Shown in pieces: positions 30,840 through 33,627 of a stretch of DNA of 33,627 bases. Numbering within the stretch: the first letter of the stretch is position 1; the number at the start of each line of letters is the position of its first letter. Both the position numbers and the translations under genes were made by a program. This stretch comes from Lachnospiraceae bacterium. GTDB lineage: Bacteria; Bacillota; Clostridia; Lachnospirales; Lachnospiraceae. The notes beneath the pieces were generated by a model. That model was given only the letters and a program-made list of their open reading frames with translations, was not told the origin of the DNA and made no database searches. The stretch lies in assembly GCA_016281275.1 (NCBI GenBank), contig JAEEIH010000219.1, positions 1 to 33,627 on the forward strand, read 5' to 3'.

Positions 30840-31598
30840 ATGAAAAAAACAAAAAGGATCATCGCTGCCGTACTTGTTGCAATCCTTACGGTTGCATGTC
30901 TTACGGCTTGCGGAAAGAAAACAGAGGGTATCATTAAGTTCGGAACAAACGCAGAGTTCCCGCCTTTCGAGTTTGTTGCTGCAAACGGTGTGATCGGTGA
31001 GTTCGACGGTATCGATATCGCAATCGCTAAACAGATCGGCGAAGACATCAACATGGAAGCAAAGATCGAGAACATGGAATTCGATTCTCTCCTTGTTGCA
31101 CTTCAGAACAAGCAGATCGACGCTGTTATCGCAGGTATGACGGTTACAGAGGAGCGTGCCGAGTCGGTTGATTTCTCAACCCCTTACTACTCGGCAACTC
31201 AGGTTATCATCACAAAGGAAGGTTCGGGCATCAAGTCCGCAGCCGATCTTGCAGACAAGTTCACCTCGGTTGTTCAGGGATACACAGGTGAGACATGTAT
31301 CGTTGACCTCGGCTACAGGTACGAGTCTTTCAAGAAGGGCACAGAGTGCGTTATGGAGCTTGTGAACGGTAAGTGTGACGCAGTTGTTATCGACTCCGCT
31401 ACAGCTTCCAAGTACGTTGCCGACAATAAGGGTCTTGTCATCGTTGAGGATCCCGCAGTGTTCGGTAACGAGGAGTACGCTATTGCAGTGGCAAAAGGAA
31501 ACAAGGAACTCCTTGACAAGATCAACGCTTCGATCGAGAAGATGCTTGCAAACGGTACCATCGCATCTCTCGGTGACAAGTACTGCAGCGCAGAGTAA
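30840..31598 (+). CDS. Amino acid ABC transporter substrate-binding lipoprotein
   Basis: Signal peptide and lipobox VACLTACG; IKFGTNAEFPPFEFVAANGVIGEFDGIDIAIAKQIGED; ATG at 30840 after AGGAGG. Confidence 0.95.
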   Translation: MKKTKRIIAAVLVAILTVACLTACGKKTEGIIKFGTNAEFPPFEFVAANGVIGEFDGIDIAIAKQIGEDINMEAKIENMEFDSLLVALQNKQIDAVIAGMTVTEERAESVDFSTPYYSATQVIITKEGSGIKSAADLADKFTSVVQGYTGETCIVDLGYRYESFKKGTECVMELVNGKCDAVVIDSATASKYVADNKGLVIVEDPAVFGNEEYAIAVAKGNKELLDKINASIEKMLANGTIASLGDKYCSAE

Positions 31599-31649
31599 TT
31601 AACGAGTGTGATATTAACGCTACCTTTACGTTGTGATACAGGGTCTACC

Positions 31650-32093
31650 TTACAGTTCCGCACTGTCAAGTATGATCGTTACGGGGCCGTCGTTTTCGGA
31701 AGTCACGAGCATGTCGGCGCCGAACTCTCCGGTCCCGACTTTGAAGCTCCTACCACGGCACTCCGAGATGACAAGTTCATAAAGAGGTACGGCAAGTTCA
31801 GGTCGCGCCGCTTCGGTAAATCCGGGGCGGCGTTTTTTGCAGTCCGCATAGAGCGTGAACTGGCTCACTATCAGGAGTTCGGCTCCGGCATCAGTGGGAT
31901 TGACGTTCATCTTTCCTTCGGAGTCTTCAAACACCCTGAGACCGCAGATCTTGTCTGCCATCTTCTTTGCGACCTCCTCGGTGTCCGTAACATGGACTCC
32001 GAGAAGTACCAGAAATCCTTTTCCGATCTCTCCGACCGTCTTACCTTCTATTGTGACCGAAGCGCTTTTAACGCGCGTAACAACCGCTCTCAT
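31650..32093 (-). CDS. dtd: D-aminoacyl-tRNA deacylase Dtd
   Basis: 147 aa; MRAVVTRVKSASVTIEGKTVGEIGKGFLVLLGV; IVSQFTLYADCKKRRPGF; NDGPVTIILDS. Confidence 0.96.
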   Translation of the reverse strand: MRAVVTRVKSASVTIEGKTVGEIGKGFLVLLGVHVTDTEEVAKKMADKICGLRVFEDSEGKMNVNPTDAGAELLIVSQFTLYADCKKRRPGFTEAARPELAVPLYELVISECRGRSFKVGTGEFGADMLVTSENDGPVTIILDSAEL

Positions 32094-32103
32094 TTCTTTT
32101 TCC

Positions 32104-32295
32104 TCACTTCTTTTTCTTCCGGTGAGCGTACAGCGTTACATCTCCGTCGAGCTGAACAGTTCTGTACGCGGTAACGAGCTTTCCACCTGATTTTTTGGTG
32201 TATCAACACTTAAATGTATATCCGTTACGGACAAGGATCGGAAGAACTCCGTAAAATGCACCGTTCGAAACATTCTTCGAAGATACCGAAACCTT
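32104..32295 (-). pseudogene. Decayed C-terminal fragment of an InlB B-repeat/Flg_new (Listeria-Bacteroides repeat) surface protein
   Basis: Manual minus-strand translation: KVSVSSKNVSNGAFYGVLPILVRNGYTFKC*YTKKSGGKLVTAYRTVQLDGDVTLYAHRKKKK*. Matches the family pattern GYTFxGWYT...GG...LYAxW with an in-frame TGA at the GW Trp position and W-to-R at the terminal Trp. Not in the supplied ORF track. Confidence 0.75.
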
Positions 32296-32344
32296 TCATT
32301 TGTGTAGGTTTTTTTGATTATATCATATTTCCGCCAGATCTGGT

Positions 32345-32383
32345 AAAAGTAACTTTTGAGAGATGCTGATGCGTGTTACTTTT
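32345..32383. repeat. Inverted repeat AAAAGTAAC-(21 nt)-GTTACTTTT
   Basis: Perfect 9-bp arms 32345-32353 and 32375-32383. Confidence 0.8.
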
Positions 32384-32405
32384 CTTGACTGCTACAACTG
32401 CTAGA

Positions 32406-32435
32406 TGACCCACCGGGGACGGAGGTAGTGGGTCA
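32406..32435. repeat. Inverted repeat TGACCCAC-(14 nt)-GTGGGTCA around CGGGGACGG core, REP-like
   Basis: Perfect 8-bp arms; core CCGGGGACGG resembles RAYT-associated REP elements seen in other Firmicutes (recollection, not searched). Confidence 0.65.
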
Positions 32436-32438
32436 AAA

Positions 32439-32463
32439 TGTAACAGTACTAGGTTCTGTTACA
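32439..32463. repeat. Inverted repeat TGTAACAG-(9 nt)-CTGTTACA
   Basis: Perfect 8-bp arms, 3 nt downstream of the previous hairpin. Confidence 0.8.
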
Positions 32464-32706
32464 GTGGGCAATGAATCATCACCTAGCAATATGCACAAAT
32501 AAAAGATGCGAATTTGGCGATTATGCCGATTATCATTTCGAAAGCTCTATGGTATTATCTTGAAACAGTGTTTCAGCACTGTGTCTTTTGAATTCTGAAC
32601 GATTTATCCTGCAGAGAATCCCCCTGAAAGATCGCCGAGAACATTAAGACAGCTGAAGTGGATGAAAAATCAGAAGCGTGAAGAATGATTTTTGAGATGT
32701 TATATC

Positions 32707-32722
32707 GCGGTCATATGACCGC
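32707..32722. promoter_or_regulatory. Perfect 16-bp palindrome GCGGTCATATGACCGC, candidate operator of the toxin-antitoxin module
   Basis: Self-complementary; ends 7 nt before the -35 box of the toxin promoter. Confidence 0.65.
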
Positions 32723-32729
32723 AAATTTC

Positions 32730-32757
32730 TTGACAAGACCTATTGGATGAGTATAAT
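32730..32757 (+). promoter_or_regulatory. Sigma-A promoter for the toxin-antitoxin operon
   Basis: TTGACA (32730-32735), 16-nt spacer, TATAAT (32752-32757). Confidence 0.8.
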
Positions 32758-32780
32758 ATAAGGTGCACGGAGGTAACTGA

Positions 32781-33125
32781 GTGAGTAATCAAACGAGTGC
32801 GGCGGACATAACCACTTATCTTACAAAGGTTAAGAAACTGTTGTCCGCAGGGAAATACGATTTCGTTCCAAGAAGGAAAAACATGCAAGCGTTGGCGCAA
32901 CATGGACTTACAATCACAGATGTTAAGAATGAGATTTTAGGGCTTGTTGTCGGTGATTACTACAAAGGTCCTAAGCAGGATTTTGATCCAAATCGTCCCG
33001 GAGATATTTGGGAATTTAAGAAGAGTATTGATGGAATGCAGTTCTATGTTAAGGTTAAAATCATACAGGAAAACGGAGAAGATATCTTAAAATGTCTTTC
33101 GTTCCATGAGGACGATTTTGCATAG
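32781..33125 (+). CDS. MqsR-like type II toxin (motility quorum-sensing regulator family)
   Basis: 114 aa, GTG start after GGAGGT; TYLTKVKKLLSAGKYDFVPRRKNMQALAQHGLTITDVKNEILGLVVGDYYKGPKQD...DIWEFKKSIDGMQFYVKVKI matches the MqsR layout (VKKLVNAG, II GL, DFYKS, W, YLKI). Followed by an MqsA-like gene. Confidence 0.8.
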   Translation: MSNQTSAADITTYLTKVKKLLSAGKYDFVPRRKNMQALAQHGLTITDVKNEILGLVVGDYYKGPKQDFDPNRPGDIWEFKKSIDGMQFYVKVKIIQENGEDILKCLSFHEDDFA

Positions 33126-33143
33126 AAAAAGGAGGTGGCGTCA

Positions 33144-33627
33144 ATGAGGAAATATTGCGAGGAATGTGGAAGAGAAGTTGAGACAAAATTCATTACAAAG
33201 AGAGAATCTTATGACGTCCTTGGAGAATCCATTGAAGTAGATGCAGAGATATTGGTTTGCGCAGAGTGTGGAGAAGAGTTCTATTGCGAAGAGCTTGATA
33301 ACGCCACTCTGATTCGGGCATATAACGAGTACCGAAGAAGACATAAGCTTTTATTACCTGAAGAGATAAAAAAGATCAGAGAGCAGTACGGACTTAGCCA
33401 GAGAAAGTTTGCAAAACTCCTGAATTGGGGAGATAAAACCATTTGCCGGTATGAGAATGGCTCTGTTCAAGACAAGGCACATAACAGTCTTTTGCTATTT
33501 CTGCGTGAGCCTGAAAATATGAGAACATACCTTACAGAAAACGAGGTTTTCCTAGACGAAAAGCAGAAGGTAAAATTACTGGATACTGTTGATAAGCTTG
33601 AGCAGGATACGGAATACCGAGCAAATA
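33144..33627 (+). CDS. MqsA/YgiT-like antitoxin with CxxC zinc finger and XRE HTH, 3'-truncated by window edge
   Basis: Manual translation MRKYCEECGREVETKFITKRESYDVLGESIEVDAEILVCAECGEEFYCEELDNATLIRAYNEYRRRHKLLLPEEIKKIREQYGLSQRKFAKLLNWGDKTICRYENGSVQDKAHNSLLLFLREPENM...; SD GGAGG; no stop before the edge, so absent from the ORF track. Confidence 0.85.
   Translation, partial: MRKYCEECGREVETKFITKRESYDVLGESIEVDAEILVCAECGEEFYCEELDNATLIRAYNEYRRRHKLLLPEEIKKIREQYGLSQRKFAKLLNWGDKTICRYENGSVQDKAHNSLLLFLREPENMRTYLTENEVFLDEKQKVKLLDTVDKLEQDTEYRAN

Noticed and set aside
31608-32174. 188-aa plus-strand ORF downstream of the binding-protein gene
   Set aside because: Antisense to dtd, which has unambiguous motifs; no independent similarity.

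Overview
Mostly core-genome window from what looks like a Clostridia/Lachnospiraceae-type Firmicute (inferred from gene families and order). Left to right: 3' end of hrcA, then grpE-dnaK-dnaJ; an acidic solute-binding-like lipoprotein; prmA, rsmE, cysteine desulfurase, thiI; a divergent HPr-like gene on the minus strand; mtaB; ireB-ruvX-DUF1292; RNase J; a small MltG N-domain-only protein preceded by a ~63-bp tandem hairpin repeat; an O-methyltransferase; a U32 peptidase; a SWIM/SNF2 helicase; a YerC/TrpR-like regulator; an RlmD/RumA-type methyltransferase; two adjacent 901-aa hybrid histidine kinases; a polar amino acid ABC transporter; dtd on the minus strand; and an MqsR/MqsA-like toxin-antitoxin pair cut by the right edge. 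The most unusual items are: (1) a tandem phosphorelay in which the first kinase carries an HPt domain and the second is a histidine kinase-REC-DegV (fatty-acid-binding fold) fusion; (2) the MqsRA-like module, whose promoter sits next to a perfect 16-bp palindrome; (3) an accessory junction between dtd and that module holding a decayed InlB B-repeat (Flg_new) fragment and several inverted repeats. Domain calls are motif recognition by eye; no database search was run.
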